Shown here: in pieces, positions 54,025 through 62,892 of the stretch
Layout: every line of letters begins with the position of its first letter
Numbering within the stretch: the stretch's first letter is position 1
DNA from: Parvularcula sp. IMCC14364
GTDB taxonomy: Bacteria > Pseudomonadota > Alphaproteobacteria > Caulobacterales > Parvularculaceae
NCBI RefSeq assembly: GCF_030758415.1
Contig: NZ_CP132334.1
Location: 186,001 to 250,000 of the forward strand
Reading direction: 5' to 3'
Length of the DNA stretch: 64,000 nucleotides
Translations under genes and position numbers: made by a program
Notes under the pieces: generated by a model
Told to the model about the DNA's origin: nothing
Database searches by the model: none
Seen by the model: only the letters and a program-made list of their open reading frames with translations

Positions 54025-54436
54025 AGAGATTCTTTTCTGCCGGAATATCGGTGAAATATTCAACGAACTCGAATTCCAGGCCGGCCTTGTCCACATAATA
54101 GACATTGCGGCGGTGTGGATGTTCCTCGCCCATGTGGTCAGGCTCGAAACCGGCCTTGCTCAGGCGCGCGATCAGGCGAGCGAGGGAGGGCACTTCAAAA
54201 CCGATATGGGCCAGTCCCGGTGTATGCCCTTTCAGGTCGCGCTGTTCACCGACAGCATTGTCATTAAGGGTGACGTAGAAGTCGTCATCGCCGAAATGCA
54301 GCCAGTTCTGCGGGTGCCTATGCCAGGGGCGCGCGCCTTGCCCCCGGACGCGCCAGGCCGGAAAGGCCGCTTTCAGAAAGTCCAGTGTTGGTTGCATGTT
54401 GGTGACCACAAGGTTCACGTGCTCGAGCTTTGGCAT
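54017..54436 (-). CDS. VOC-family (glyoxalase/dioxygenase fold) protein
   Basis: 139 residues. Two beta-alpha-beta-beta-beta modules: LEHVNLVVTNMQPTLDFLKAAFP and GLAHIGFEVPSLARLIARLSKAGF, with metal-type ligands His at each start and Glu in LEFEFVEYF. ATG 54436 gives the usual start; an in-frame start five codons earlier exists. Pairing with the downstream flavodoxin-fold gene suggests detoxification of a reactive small molecule, controlled by the divergent regulator (inference). Confidence 0.77.
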   Translation of the reverse strand: MPKLEHVNLVVTNMQPTLDFLKAAFPAWRVRGQGARPWHRHPQNWLHFGDDDFYVTLNDNAVGEQRDLKGHTPGLAHIGFEVPSLARLIARLSKAGFEPDHMGEEHPHRRNVYYVDKAGLEFEFVEYFTDIPAEKNLYV

Positions 54437-54484
54437 GGGGTGTCCTTTCAATTAAAAAAGATATTTCTTTCTTTAATTCGGCTT

Positions 54485-54514
54485 GTTTTATAAAGCAATA
54501 GCTTTTATAAAAAA
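54485..54514. promoter_or_regulatory. Inverted repeat in the regulator/VOC divergent promoter
   Basis: TTTTATAAAGC and GCTTTTATAAAA are near-perfect inverted arms around AATA, directly before the regulator ATG at 54517. A good candidate for autoregulatory operator. Confidence 0.55.
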
Positions 54515-54516
54515 CC

Positions 54517-55167
54517 ATGAGCGACGATGACAGCACACCACTGAGTGCCACTTCCACGCGGCAGATTATTCTGGACCGTTTGAAGCGCCATGGTGAGCAA
54601 TCAGCGGCGGACCTTGCTGCGCATCTCTCCCTCACGACGATGGCCGTGCGTCTGCAACTTTATGATCTGGCGGAAGAGGGGCTGGTCGAAGCGCGTGCTG
54701 TTTCTTCCGGTCGCGGGCGGCCAACCAAACTCTGGCACCTGACGGACGCGGCGGCCCGTATTTTTCCCGATGCGCATCAGGGGCTGGCGGTGGAATTGAT
54801 CAATTCCGTCGAGGCTTTATTCGGTGCAGCGGGATTGAAGAAAGTCGTCGATCGTCATGCTGACAGTCAGCGCAAATCCTATACTGCGCTTCTCGCCGGT
54901 GCGCGCTCCCTTGGTGATCGTGCCAAGAGATTGGCAGGCGCCCGCACGGATGAAGGCTATATGGCCGAAGCAGTCCGGGAAGGGCGCGACTGGCTGCTGA
55001 TCGAGAACCATTGCCCGGTCTGCTCTGCTGCCAGGACCTGTACCAGTCTGTGTGCCAATGAACTGGAAGTGTTTCAGGATGTGCTCGGGCTTGACGTTCG
55101 CGTGACCAGAGAAGAGCATATTCTGCAAGGGGCCCGCAGATGCGCGTACCGGATCAGCAAAGCCTGA
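54517..55167 (+). CDS. Winged-helix regulator with C-terminal Cys cluster (SufR-like)
   Basis: 216 residues. N-terminal winged helix (RQIILDRLKRHGEQSAADLAAHLSLTTMAVRLQLYDLAEEGLV). The C-terminal part has ENHCPVCSAARTCTSLCANELEVFQ and EEHILQGARRCAYRI, that is Cys-x2-Cys-x5-Cys-x3-Cys plus a distal Cys. This pattern is like the iron-sulfur-binding region of SufR-type regulators. Divergent from the VOC/flavodoxin-fold pair, which it probably controls in response to redox or iron-sulfur status. Confidence 0.75.
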   Translation: MSDDDSTPLSATSTRQIILDRLKRHGEQSAADLAAHLSLTTMAVRLQLYDLAEEGLVEARAVSSGRGRPTKLWHLTDAAARIFPDAHQGLAVELINSVEALFGAAGLKKVVDRHADSQRKSYTALLAGARSLGDRAKRLAGARTDEGYMAEAVREGRDWLLIENHCPVCSAARTCTSLCANELEVFQDVLGLDVRVTREEHILQGARRCAYRISKA

Positions 55168-55184
55168 TACCTATAAGCCTGTCG

Positions 55185-55931
55185 CTACCCGCCATATTGT
55201 TCCATGTCTTCGTCAGAGACATCAAAATTGGCGTAGATGTTCTGCACATCGTCGAGATCTTCAAGGGCGTTCATGAGCTTCATGAGTGTACCGACTTTTT
55301 CGCCAGAAACTTCGATCAGGTTTTGGGGTTTCCAGATCAGTTTGGTGCTTTCAGCTTCCTCGAACCGGTCTTCCAGTGCCTTGGCCACATCCATCAGGTC
55401 TGTATCTGCCGTGTAGACCGTATGACCATCTTCTGAGCTTTCAACGTCATCGGCCCCGGATTCTATCGCCGCTTCCATCATCTCGTCTTCTGACGCCTTG
55501 TCCGCCGGATAGATAATTTCACCGACGCGGTCGAAGCCGAAGGAGACAGCGCCAGTCTCCCCCATATTGCCGCCGTTCTTGGAAAAGGTGGAGCGCACAT
55601 CGGAGGCAGAGCGGTTGCGGTTGTCGGTCAGTGCCTCAACGATAATGCCGACGCCTTCCGGGCCGAAGCCTTCATAGCGGATTTCTTCGTAGTCTTCGCC
55701 GTCAGCGGCGCTCGCCTTGTTGATGGCGCGCTCGATATTGTCCTTCGGCATGGACTGGGACTTGGCGTTCTGCACGGCAAGGCGCAGGCGCGGGTTCATG
55801 TCCGGGTCGGGCATCCCCATTTTGGCTGCGACCGTGATCTCCTTGGACAGGCGGGAAAACAGCTTGGAGCGCGCTTTGTCCTGCCGCCCTTTACGGTGTT
55901 GAATATTCGCCCATTTGGAATGTCCGGCCAT
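55185..55931 (-). CDS. YebC/PmpR-family regulator/translation factor
   Basis: 248 residues. Canonical start [22 protein letters not shown] and later [35 protein letters not shown]. YebC proteins were described as transcriptional regulators; some members are now linked to translation of proline stretches. Usual length. Converges with the SufR-like regulator gene 18 bases away. Confidence 0.92.
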   Translation of the reverse strand: MAGHSKWANIQHRKGRQDKARSKLFSRLSKEITVAAKMGMPDPDMNPRLRLAVQNAKSQSMPKDNIERAINKASAADGEDYEEIRYEGFGPEGVGIIVEALTDNRNRSASDVRSTFSKNGGNMGETGAVSFGFDRVGEIIYPADKASEDEMMEAAIESGADDVESSEDGHTVYTADTDLMDVAKALEDRFEEAESTKLIWKPQNLIEVSGEKVGTLMKLMNALEDLDDVQNIYANFDVSDEDMEQYGG

Positions 55932-56030
55932 GCCGCGCCTCTTCGTATTTTTATATTTTAACTCAGGAAGTGTGGCCTTTACCGTGCGGCTTCACGGGTT
56001 TCAAGGCCCAGAAGAGTCTGATGTCTGGTA

Positions 56031-56060
56031 CAGGCCGGGTCAGGCCGGGTCAGGCCCGGT
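56031..56060 (+). repeat. Three tandem 10-bp repeats CAGGCCGGGT/CAGGCCCGGT
   Basis: Two perfect copies and one with a single change, in the short gap between the yebC start and the next minus-strand gene; related GGTCA-type motifs continue to about 56095. Confidence 0.85.
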
Positions 56061-56083
56061 CAAGATCAGGTCACGCGATAAGG

Positions 56084-56551
56084 TCACGCGCGTCTTCTTC
56101 GCCAAGCGACGATCAGGGCGGCCACGGCTGTTGCCAGACAGAGATAGAAAAGCAGCAGCTTCGTGGGCGTCAGCCAGGCCTTGGTCCAGAGCAGGTCCAT
56201 ATTGCCGGTCAGCAACTGAACCTGGACGACCCCTTCCATGAGGTCAGCGAGGATGACAGCGATGCCCGGCAGCGCGAAGACTGGTTTGAGAAAGCGCATG
56301 GCAAGGCCGATAAAAAGCGGGCCATAGGTCAGCGGGTAAGCCACATCCAGGGTGGCGGTCGTCCAGACGTGGACTTGTCGCTGTGTTTCACTCATCGCTG
56401 CGATATGTGCGCGGATCAGTTCAGGGTCGCTGAATTCGTCAATCACCTCGAATTGCCAGATCAGCATGATGACGCCAAAACCGATCGTCTCAAGGATGAA
56501 CAGGCCGAACAGCCACCACAGGGTTGATGTTTTTGTCAGCCAGTTCATCAT
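56084..56551 (-). CDS. Hypothetical integral membrane protein
   Basis: 155 residues from ATG 56551 with GAGGG upstream. Four predicted membrane helices: WWLFGLFILETIGFGVIMLI, a segment near YPLTYGPLFIGLAMRFL, GIAVILADLMEGVVQVQLL, and LLLFYLCLATAVAALIVAW, with a basic C-terminus. No family recognised. Downstream of another membrane protein gene on the same strand, 23 bases apart. Confidence 0.65.
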   Translation of the reverse strand: MMNWLTKTSTLWWLFGLFILETIGFGVIMLIWQFEVIDEFSDPELIRAHIAAMSETQRQVHVWTTATLDVAYPLTYGPLFIGLAMRFLKPVFALPGIAVILADLMEGVVQVQLLTGNMDLLWTKAWLTPTKLLLFYLCLATAVAALIVAWRRRRA

Positions 56552-56574
56552 GATTGTTTGACCCTCATCGCATG

Positions 56575-56934
56575 TCAGCCTCTGGCGAAGCGTTTGGTTA
56601 CAAAGATCAGCAGGATCAACAGGAAGAAGACAGCGAAATAGCCGATCAGTTCCTGCAGCGACAGACGCATGAGCGCATTCCATGACTCGATTGTCTGTGC
56701 TTCCCAGACACCGAATGACAGCCAGCCGGGGGCTGAAAGCCAGTTCCAGATATAGGTGAAGAGCCCAAGGATGACGGTGGCTTCAAAGATCCAGCCGAAG
56801 ATTGCCGTCACTTTCTGCATTCTGAGGCCAGCGAAAATTGAAATGGCGATGATCGGCAGCAGCACGACCAGAGATGCACTCTGGAAAACATAGCCGACTG
56901 AATTGAAAATATCGTTGAAAATTTCTGATATCAT
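56575..56934 (-). CDS. Hypothetical integral membrane protein
   Basis: 119 residues from ATG 56934 with AAAGGAG about 10 bases upstream. Three predicted helices: SASLVVLLPIIAISIFAGL, IFGWIFEATVILGLFTYIW and LIGYFAVFFLLILLIFVTKR. No recognised family. Probably co-transcribed with the next membrane protein gene. Confidence 0.65.
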   Translation of the reverse strand: MISEIFNDIFNSVGYVFQSASLVVLLPIIAISIFAGLRMQKVTAIFGWIFEATVILGLFTYIWNWLSAPGWLSFGVWEAQTIESWNALMRLSLQELIGYFAVFFLLILLIFVTKRFARG

Positions 56935-57124
56935 GGGTCCCACGCTCCTTTTACCGTCTGTTAACCATACAGGAACGGAGATGGCTTTTCATAGTTCCAA
57001 AACAGGGAATTTCAGGGCCAGCAGGACATAATGCGGCCAACTTGCAGGTTTTCGGCTGAACCTGTTGTGCGCATTCGCGTTTAACGGGATTGTGCAGCGC
57101 AATAACTGAGAGGGGCGGGTTGGC

Positions 57125-58432
57125 ATGGGCCGGACATCCACCATTGAGCAGATCTATGAGACCGTTGCGATAGAGGATGAAGGGCGCGCCTGCCGCGATA
57201 TTCCCGACAGTGCCTGCCGGGAGGAGCCGCGCAACTTCCTGGCCCATGTGGGGGCGCTGGCATTGTCAAAATCCGCTGACGGACTGATTGACCCCAAGCT
57301 GGTGCTGAGCTGGCTGATGACGGCCCTCGGGGCGCCTGCTTTCCTGCTGGGCCTGCTTGTGCCTGTGCGCGAAGCAGGGGCCTTGCTGCCGCAATTATTT
57401 ACCGCAGGCGCGATCCGGCGCTTGCCGCAGCGCAAGTTTGTCTGGGCGGCTGGTGCTTTTGTGCAGGGGCTGTGCGCGGTGGGCATTGGTGTATCGGCGC
57501 TTTTACTGGAGGGGGCGCAGGCCGGCTGGATGATTGTCGGCTTTCTGGCGCTGCTGGCGGTGGCGCGCAGTGCCTGTTCAGTGTCGTATAAGGATGTTCT
57601 GGGGAAGACGGTGTCCAAGTCACGCCGCGGCAAGGCAACAGGGCTGGCCGGCACGCTCTCGGCGGCGGCGATCATCCTTTTTGGCCTGCTGCTGACATTT
57701 GACATTGGTGACAGGTTTTCGCTTGTGGTGGGGGCGTTGTTTCTGGCCGGTGGCCTATGGCTTAGCGGCGCGGTGCTTTTCCTCAGCCTGCAGGAACAGG
57801 CAGGCGCGACAGAAGGGGGCAAGGCAGCGTTCAGTGCGGCCATGGAAAACATCTCCCTGCTGAGAGAAGATGCGCAACTGCGCCTGTTTATTCTGGTGCG
57901 GGGCTTGCTCACGGGCACGGCCCTGGCCCCGCCTTTCATGCTGGCCGTTGCAGCAAGTGGCGGCGGGGAACAGGATTATGCCGTGCTCGGATATTTGCTG
58001 CTGGCTTCGGCACTGGCGTCCCTGCTCAGTTCCTATGTCTGGGGCCGCCTTGCGGACCGCTCCAGCCGCAAGGTGCTGCTGTTCACTGGCGTGGTGGGGG
58101 CAGCGGCGCTGGGCGGTGCGGCTGTTGCCGGCTATGCGGGCTGGTTGACAAACAGCCTTCTGCTGGCGGGGTTTCTTTTTGTACTGATGATTGCCTATCA
58201 GGGTGTACGGCTCGGGCGCTCAACGCATCTTGTGGATATGGCGACGGAAGAAACGCGCGCAACCTACACGGCTTTGTCGAACACTGTCATCGGTATTGTG
58301 CTGCTGGCGGGCGGCCTGTTTGGCGTGCTCGCTGCCTTTGCAGGATCGGCAACGGTGCTCGCGGTGATGGCAGCGATGTCAGCCCTGGCGGCGCTTGCAG
58401 GCATGGGCCTGAAAGAAGTGCAGGCAGAGTAG
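57125..58432 (+). CDS. MFS transporter
   Basis: 435 residues. About twelve membrane helices after a 65-residue polar N-terminus that is unusually long (IEQIYETVAIEDEGRACRDIPDSACREE). MFS-like features include the GRLADRSSRKVLL loop (motif A-type) near residues 310-322. GAGGGGCGGG precedes ATG 57125. Substrate not predictable. The N-terminal cytoplasmic Cys/Asp/Glu-rich extension is a possible regulatory part. Confidence 0.78.
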   Translation: MGRTSTIEQIYETVAIEDEGRACRDIPDSACREEPRNFLAHVGALALSKSADGLIDPKLVLSWLMTALGAPAFLLGLLVPVREAGALLPQLFTAGAIRRLPQRKFVWAAGAFVQGLCAVGIGVSALLLEGAQAGWMIVGFLALLAVARSACSVSYKDVLGKTVSKSRRGKATGLAGTLSAAAIILFGLLLTFDIGDRFSLVVGALFLAGGLWLSGAVLFLSLQEQAGATEGGKAAFSAAMENISLLREDAQLRLFILVRGLLTGTALAPPFMLAVAASGGGEQDYAVLGYLLLASALASLLSSYVWGRLADRSSRKVLLFTGVVGAAALGGAAVAGYAGWLTNSLLLAGFLFVLMIAYQGVRLGRSTHLVDMATEETRATYTALSNTVIGIVLLAGGLFGVLAAFAGSATVLAVMAAMSALAALAGMGLKEVQAE

Positions 58433-58669
58433 AATTTATACTGGATCAGAATGCGTGAAGATCGCCAGAAGCGACTTTTCACAGGTGCCTTTCCTATATC
58501 TTGAATATCGCAGGTGTGAACTTAAAAACTCTCACCTTGTGCGGCTTAAAAAAGCTCAAATGGGACCCAAAATTTACTTGCAAAGCATATACTATGAAAC
58601 TTTACTCCTACGGCACAGTTTATAGCTTTATGAAGTTGCCTCCTGGCATATGACCACTCGACCAAACGC
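58433..58669. other. Intergenic region, AT-rich
   Basis: 237 bases, more AT-rich than the MFS gene before it. No gene, repeat or clear terminator seen. Confidence 0.3.
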
Positions 58670-59779
58670 ATGTTTATGAACACGTTGTTGCTTTCTTTCT
58701 CACTCCTGACGCTCGCCTGTTTCAGCGTGAACGACACGGCTTCTCAATCGCGTTTCGACAATTGGTCGACCGATCAGAACCCCTTATCTGTTGAGGGAAA
58801 AGAACGAATTGATGCTTTTCTTAAAGATAGTGGATCTTCGTCAGCGCTTATTCTGTATGAAGGTCAGATCGCTTATCAATATGGCGATATCCACCGGAAG
58901 CATTTGATCCATTCAATCCGCAAAGCAATCTTGGGTATCCTATACGGACAGTTGATCCAGGACGGCCGCATAGCGCTGGATGAACGCGTGGGGGATTTGG
59001 CGTTGGCTGAGGCAGAAACTCCGTTCTCAGATCTTGAAGCCAGTGCAAGTGTCAAACAGCTGCTGGAATCTCGAAGCGGCATATATTTGCCCGCTGCGGC
59101 AGAGTCAGCTGCGATGAAAGAAAGCCGTCCTGCGCGTGGCTCCCACGAGCCTGGAGAGGCCCATTATTACAATAATTGGTCCTTCAACGCTCTGGGCACC
59201 CTGTTTGAAGAAAGATCATCCAAGACGATCTACGAGGCTTTTCAGGATCAAATGGCTGAACCCCTTGGCATGACCTCTTTCAAAGGAAAAATTGGAAATC
59301 TTGTGCTTCGGGAGAACGCGGAGGAGTTGGATATATTACCTTCCTCTCTATCCGATGTGGACGGATTTTACTTCCACGAGCCTCAAAAGTCCCGTCACAA
59401 AGCCTATCATTTCCGCCTATCAGCCCATGATCTTGCACTTTTTGGTCAGCTGTTACTACAGGATGGTATGTGGGAGGGCAGACAACTCATCTCAAAGGAT
59501 TGGATCGATCAGGCAACAACTTGCCGATCCGTCGTGAATGAGGACATCGGCGGCGGTATGTCTCTTTGTTATGGCATGATGTGGTCCGTCGCCGTCCGCG
59601 ATGGTAATGTAATATCTTTTAGCCATACAGGATACGGCTCTCATCTGATATCTGTACACCCGGGTGCGGACATGGTTATCGTACACCGGGCGCCGACGGA
59701 AAATCCTGATTTCCAACGAAAGAACCACCCGTCACAACTTATTGGCCTCACGTTCCAGGCGTTCTACTCAGGTGACTGA
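58670..59779 (+). CDS. Beta-lactamase-fold serine hydrolase, probable lipoprotein
   Basis: 369 residues. N-terminal signal with lipobox-like LTLAC near residues 13-17. Catalytic motifs of the class C/penicillin-binding fold: SIRK at 82-85 (Ser nucleophile, Lys base), YNN at 167-169 and HTG at 319-321. These proteins are mostly esterases, peptidases or D-aminopeptidases rather than resistance enzymes. The gene is more AT-rich than its neighbours and stands alone, which may mean transfer. Confidence 0.8.
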   Translation: MFMNTLLLSFSLLTLACFSVNDTASQSRFDNWSTDQNPLSVEGKERIDAFLKDSGSSSALILYEGQIAYQYGDIHRKHLIHSIRKAILGILYGQLIQDGRIALDERVGDLALAEAETPFSDLEASASVKQLLESRSGIYLPAAAESAAMKESRPARGSHEPGEAHYYNNWSFNALGTLFEERSSKTIYEAFQDQMAEPLGMTSFKGKIGNLVLRENAEELDILPSSLSDVDGFYFHEPQKSRHKAYHFRLSAHDLALFGQLLLQDGMWEGRQLISKDWIDQATTCRSVVNEDIGGGMSLCYGMMWSVAVRDGNVISFSHTGYGSHLISVHPGADMVIVHRAPTENPDFQRKNHPSQLIGLTFQAFYSGD

Positions 59780-59938
59780 GACGCACGCGCTGGCCGCATA
59801 GAGGACGTTCCCATTCATCCCTTTTCATCCGCAATGATGGGCGAACGGACATTCAAACCGTCCCTATGAAATTTCGCATAAACGCCAAATCCGGTCAGTC
59901 TGTTTGTTATAGGCCCTGAGGGCAGGAGCTGGCTATGG

Positions 59939-60634
59939 TCAGTCGCCCAGCAATATCTGCGCGATGTCGGCTGCGTGGATTGCGGTTGCGTCCAGTACCG
60001 GAATGTCACAATCAGCCTGTTCGAGGATCATGCAAAGCTCCGTACACCCTAGGATAACGGCATCTGCCCCCTGCTGCTGATGGTGCCCGACCATGCTGGC
60101 CATGTCAGCACGGGAAGCGGGCGTGACCACCCCTTCCACCAATTCGTCAAAAATGATCCGTCCGATCATGTCCCGGTCGTGCGCGGATGGCGTGATGATA
60201 TTGCCGTGATAGCGCTGCGCGAGCTCTGGCTTGAAAAAGTCACCGCTCATCACCCAGGGGGTGCCTGTCAGCAGGGGCTGCTGGATGTTCTGCGCCTGCA
60301 TGGCCCTGGTCAGGCTGTCATGCATGTGGATGAGCGGCAGGCCGGTTCTTTCTGCGGCTGCCGCGGCCCCCACATGGGTTGTGCCGGAGGTGATCGCCAG
60401 CGCCTCCGCGCCGCCGGCTTTCAGGGCTTCTGCCCCGCGCACAACTTCGGCGATAAAATCCGGCCAGGCATGATGATGGTAATGGTCGATCATCACGCCA
60501 TAGTCGAGCATGTAATAAAGGACGTTAGCGGAATGTTGTCCGCCATGCTTCTTGCGCGCCGCCGCATTCAGGTGCCGGTAATAGAGGATCGTGGCTTCGG
60601 GACTGACGCCGCCAATCAGGCCAATGCGCTTCAT
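59939..60634 (-). CDS. Aspartate/glutamate racemase-family protein lacking the first catalytic Cys
   Basis: 231 residues. Fold and start (KRIGLIGGVSPEATILYYRHLN) match YgeA-type aspartate racemases. The second catalytic motif is intact (LGCTELCMIL). The first, normally a C-N-T-x-H type motif, reads ITSGTTHVG and has no Cys. The enzyme may be a one-base epimerase, a different lyase-type activity or inactive. ATG 60634. Divergent from the crotonase gene. Confidence 0.78.
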   Translation of the reverse strand: MKRIGLIGGVSPEATILYYRHLNAAARKKHGGQHSANVLYYMLDYGVMIDHYHHHAWPDFIAEVVRGAEALKAGGAEALAITSGTTHVGAAAAAERTGLPLIHMHDSLTRAMQAQNIQQPLLTGTPWVMSGDFFKPELAQRYHGNIITPSAHDRDMIGRIIFDELVEGVVTPASRADMASMVGHHQQQGADAVILGCTELCMILEQADCDIPVLDATAIHAADIAQILLGD

Positions 60635-60786
60635 CTTGCTTCTCGCTGCTGATCGTTATTTGGAATTCGCTCATAGCATAGTATCTTCCCTCCGAAAAAG
60701 AGCCGTTGGCATGAATTATTCTTCTGTTGGCATAAGGAATAGTGGGGCAGCGGCCGTGACCAATATACAAAACGGGGAGGGGCGAC

Positions 60787-61551
60787 ATGCAGGTGACGGT
60801 TGAAACACAAGGGCCGGTGGCGATTGTAACCATCAACAGGCCGGCGCGGCGCAATGCTGTGGACCAGCCCACGGCGGAAGAGCTGGTGGCGGCCTTTGAA
60901 CAGTTCGACGCGGACCCGGCCTTGTCGGTCGCGGTTTTTACGGGCGCGGGCGGGACATTCTGCGCTGGCGCTGACCTCAAGGCCCTGTCTGACGGGGAGC
61001 GCAAGACGGTGCGCGAGGAGGGCCAGTTTGCCCCGATGGGCCCGTCACGGATGCGGCTTTCCAAGCCGGTGATTGCCGCTGTCGAAGGCTTTGCGGTGGC
61101 GGGCGGTCTGGAACTGGCGCTGTGGGCAGATATGCGCGTTGCGGGAAATTCTGCCGTGTTCGGTGTCTTTTGCCGCCGCTTTGGCGTGCCGCTGATTGAC
61201 CTTGGCACAATTCGCCTGCCCCGCCTGATCGGGCAGTCGCGCGCGGCAGACATGATCCTGACCGGGCGCGAGGTGAAGGGGGCCGAAGCGCTTGATTTTG
61301 GGTTGGCCAACCGGCTGGTGCCGGATGGGCAGGCGCTGGCCAGTGCGCTGGAACTGGCACAGGATATTGCTGCCTTCCCGCAGCGCTGCCTGCGCAATGA
61401 CAGACAATCCATGTACGAACAATGGGACCTCACGGAAGCCGAGGCGATCCGTAACGAGATGCGGCGGGGGCTTGATACGATCCAGTCAGGGGAGACCCAT
61501 GCCGGGGCCAGTGCCTTTGCAGGGGGCAAAGGGCGGCATGGTGCGTTTTAA
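60787..61551 (+). CDS. Crotonase/enoyl-CoA hydratase-family protein
   Basis: 254 residues. Crotonase fold with TINRPARRNAVDQPTAEELV, the first oxyanion-hole segment FCAGADLKAL and the second GFAVAGGLELALWADMRVA. The Glu at the second hydratase position is not obvious in this family branch, so the reaction may be hydration, isomerisation or hydrolysis of an acyl-CoA. GGGGAGGGGCGAC precedes ATG 60787. Confidence 0.83.
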   Translation: MQVTVETQGPVAIVTINRPARRNAVDQPTAEELVAAFEQFDADPALSVAVFTGAGGTFCAGADLKALSDGERKTVREEGQFAPMGPSRMRLSKPVIAAVEGFAVAGGLELALWADMRVAGNSAVFGVFCRRFGVPLIDLGTIRLPRLIGQSRAADMILTGREVKGAEALDFGLANRLVPDGQALASALELAQDIAAFPQRCLRNDRQSMYEQWDLTEAEAIRNEMRRGLDTIQSGETHAGASAFAGGKGRHGAF

Positions 61552-61836
61552 GGCAGCGACCTCTAGCGGTCGTGCCTCAGGGTGAGGTTTCCTGACCGGG
61601 TTTGGTGGGAAGCGGCTGTTCGGTGGTAGTGGATGGAGTGGCGGGTTGTTACGAAACCCGGACATTAGGGTTAGCGAGAATAACGGGCAAATACTCGGCA
61701 AGAAACGGTCGTGCGGCTCAACAGGCTAAATGTCTGGAATCTATTCTAGTAGCGACGTAGTTTAGACGGGTAGGACTGAATCTCGGATGACACTGACCTA
61801 AGCCACATCCATTTTTACGATACAGAAAGTTCAACG
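61552..61836. other. Intergenic region
   Basis: 285 bases with no recognisable gene, RNA or repeat. It marks the change from typical chromosomal composition to the AT-richer end of the window. Confidence 0.3.
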
Positions 61837-62199
61837 TTGCCTAATTCGAAACCAATATCTGAAGAAGCCGTGTGGGACCTCATCAATGCAGGCATTCCAC
61901 ATTTGACGGCCTCGGAAGCCTTATTCTTTGAAGCCATTCGTGTTAATCCGGAAAAATGGACTCTGGACCCATGGGGCAATGAAGGTGGCGGATTTTGGGT
62001 AATTGGCGTGATCGGAAAGACGGTGATATGGTTCAATGACATTGAAGACGGTTTCAACCATTCTCTCTACAAAAAATATGGAACCATCGGAGAGTATTGG
62101 TGCAATCAAGATGACTTCCCCTTTGCAGTCAAGTTAGTGAAGTCCCTGGTCGATACTGGCAGCCCGCATGCAAGAGCACAGCCGCCGAAAATTCCTTGA
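61837..62199 (+). CDS. Hypothetical protein (120 aa), conserved orphan family
   Basis: 120 residues. The core LFFEAIRVNPEKWTLDPWGNEGGGFWVIGVIG, followed by WFNDIEDGFN and YWCNQDDF, looks like a small conserved family of unknown function that I have seen near accessory genes. No signal or helix. The frame begins with TTG 61837 without a clear ribosome site, and no ATG is nearby upstream, so the N-terminus is uncertain. Confidence 0.55.
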   Translation: MPNSKPISEEAVWDLINAGIPHLTASEALFFEAIRVNPEKWTLDPWGNEGGGFWVIGVIGKTVIWFNDIEDGFNHSLYKKYGTIGEYWCNQDDFPFAVKLVKSLVDTGSPHARAQPPKIP

Positions 62200-62267
62200 G
62201 CAAATTCTAATGATGGAATTCGCTCCGTATATAGTCACTCAATTTTTCAAATTGACTGGCTGCAAAG

Positions 62268-62444
62268 GGCCAATTCTGTTGAAAAACTATTTTGAGGTCC
62301 TCTGGCAAGTGCGCGGTTGGAATATTCGTTTGCCATAAGCCTTTAATTTAGCGTATCGGTTCAAGCATCTCAAATGCTCAATACAAAATATCTGGCGTAT
62401 ACTGAGTATAATAGCGAGTTTTGAGTTTTTCAACAGAATTGGCC
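62268..62444. mobile_element. MITE-like element with 21-bp terminal inverted repeats (177 bp)
   Basis: The left end starts GGCCAATTCTGTTGAAAAAC. The right end (reverse strand) is identical over 21 bases. About 135 AT-rich bases without a coding frame lie between. The dinucleotide AG borders both outer ends. The repeats resemble the ends of IS elements and the interior is non-coding, as in miniature inverted-repeat elements. Confidence 0.65.
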
Positions 62445-62892
62445 AGAAGAGGACGTTTCCATTTCAATCGGCAATGTCTGGTATGTGATGCATTCTCGAC
62501 TCAGTTTTTTTCTTCTGAATCATGATAGATATCCAAGTGCAATATTAGTCCGCGTTCGCCAATATGTTGCAGGGTTTCTGGGGAAAATCTTACTCCTTCA
62601 TTCTCCTCGAGCATAAACAACCCACAAAAGATATCGCCATCGTACTGCTGCGATAATTTTTGCCATGCGGTAAAGTCGTTCGAAGTACCAGCCAGTAACT
62701 CCGCAATTTGCGTATCGAAATCTCCAGGCGAACGGCGTTCTACATGTAGACGCCAACTTCCCTTTCTGGCAGTTCGTTCCCTCCCAGTCTTGGGATTCTT
62801 TATTATTTCACCCTTGGCTGCTGCCACAGTCGGTGTTTTGCCTATAATCCGGGTTACCTCATCAGGTATGAGTTGATCACCAAAAAACCTTA

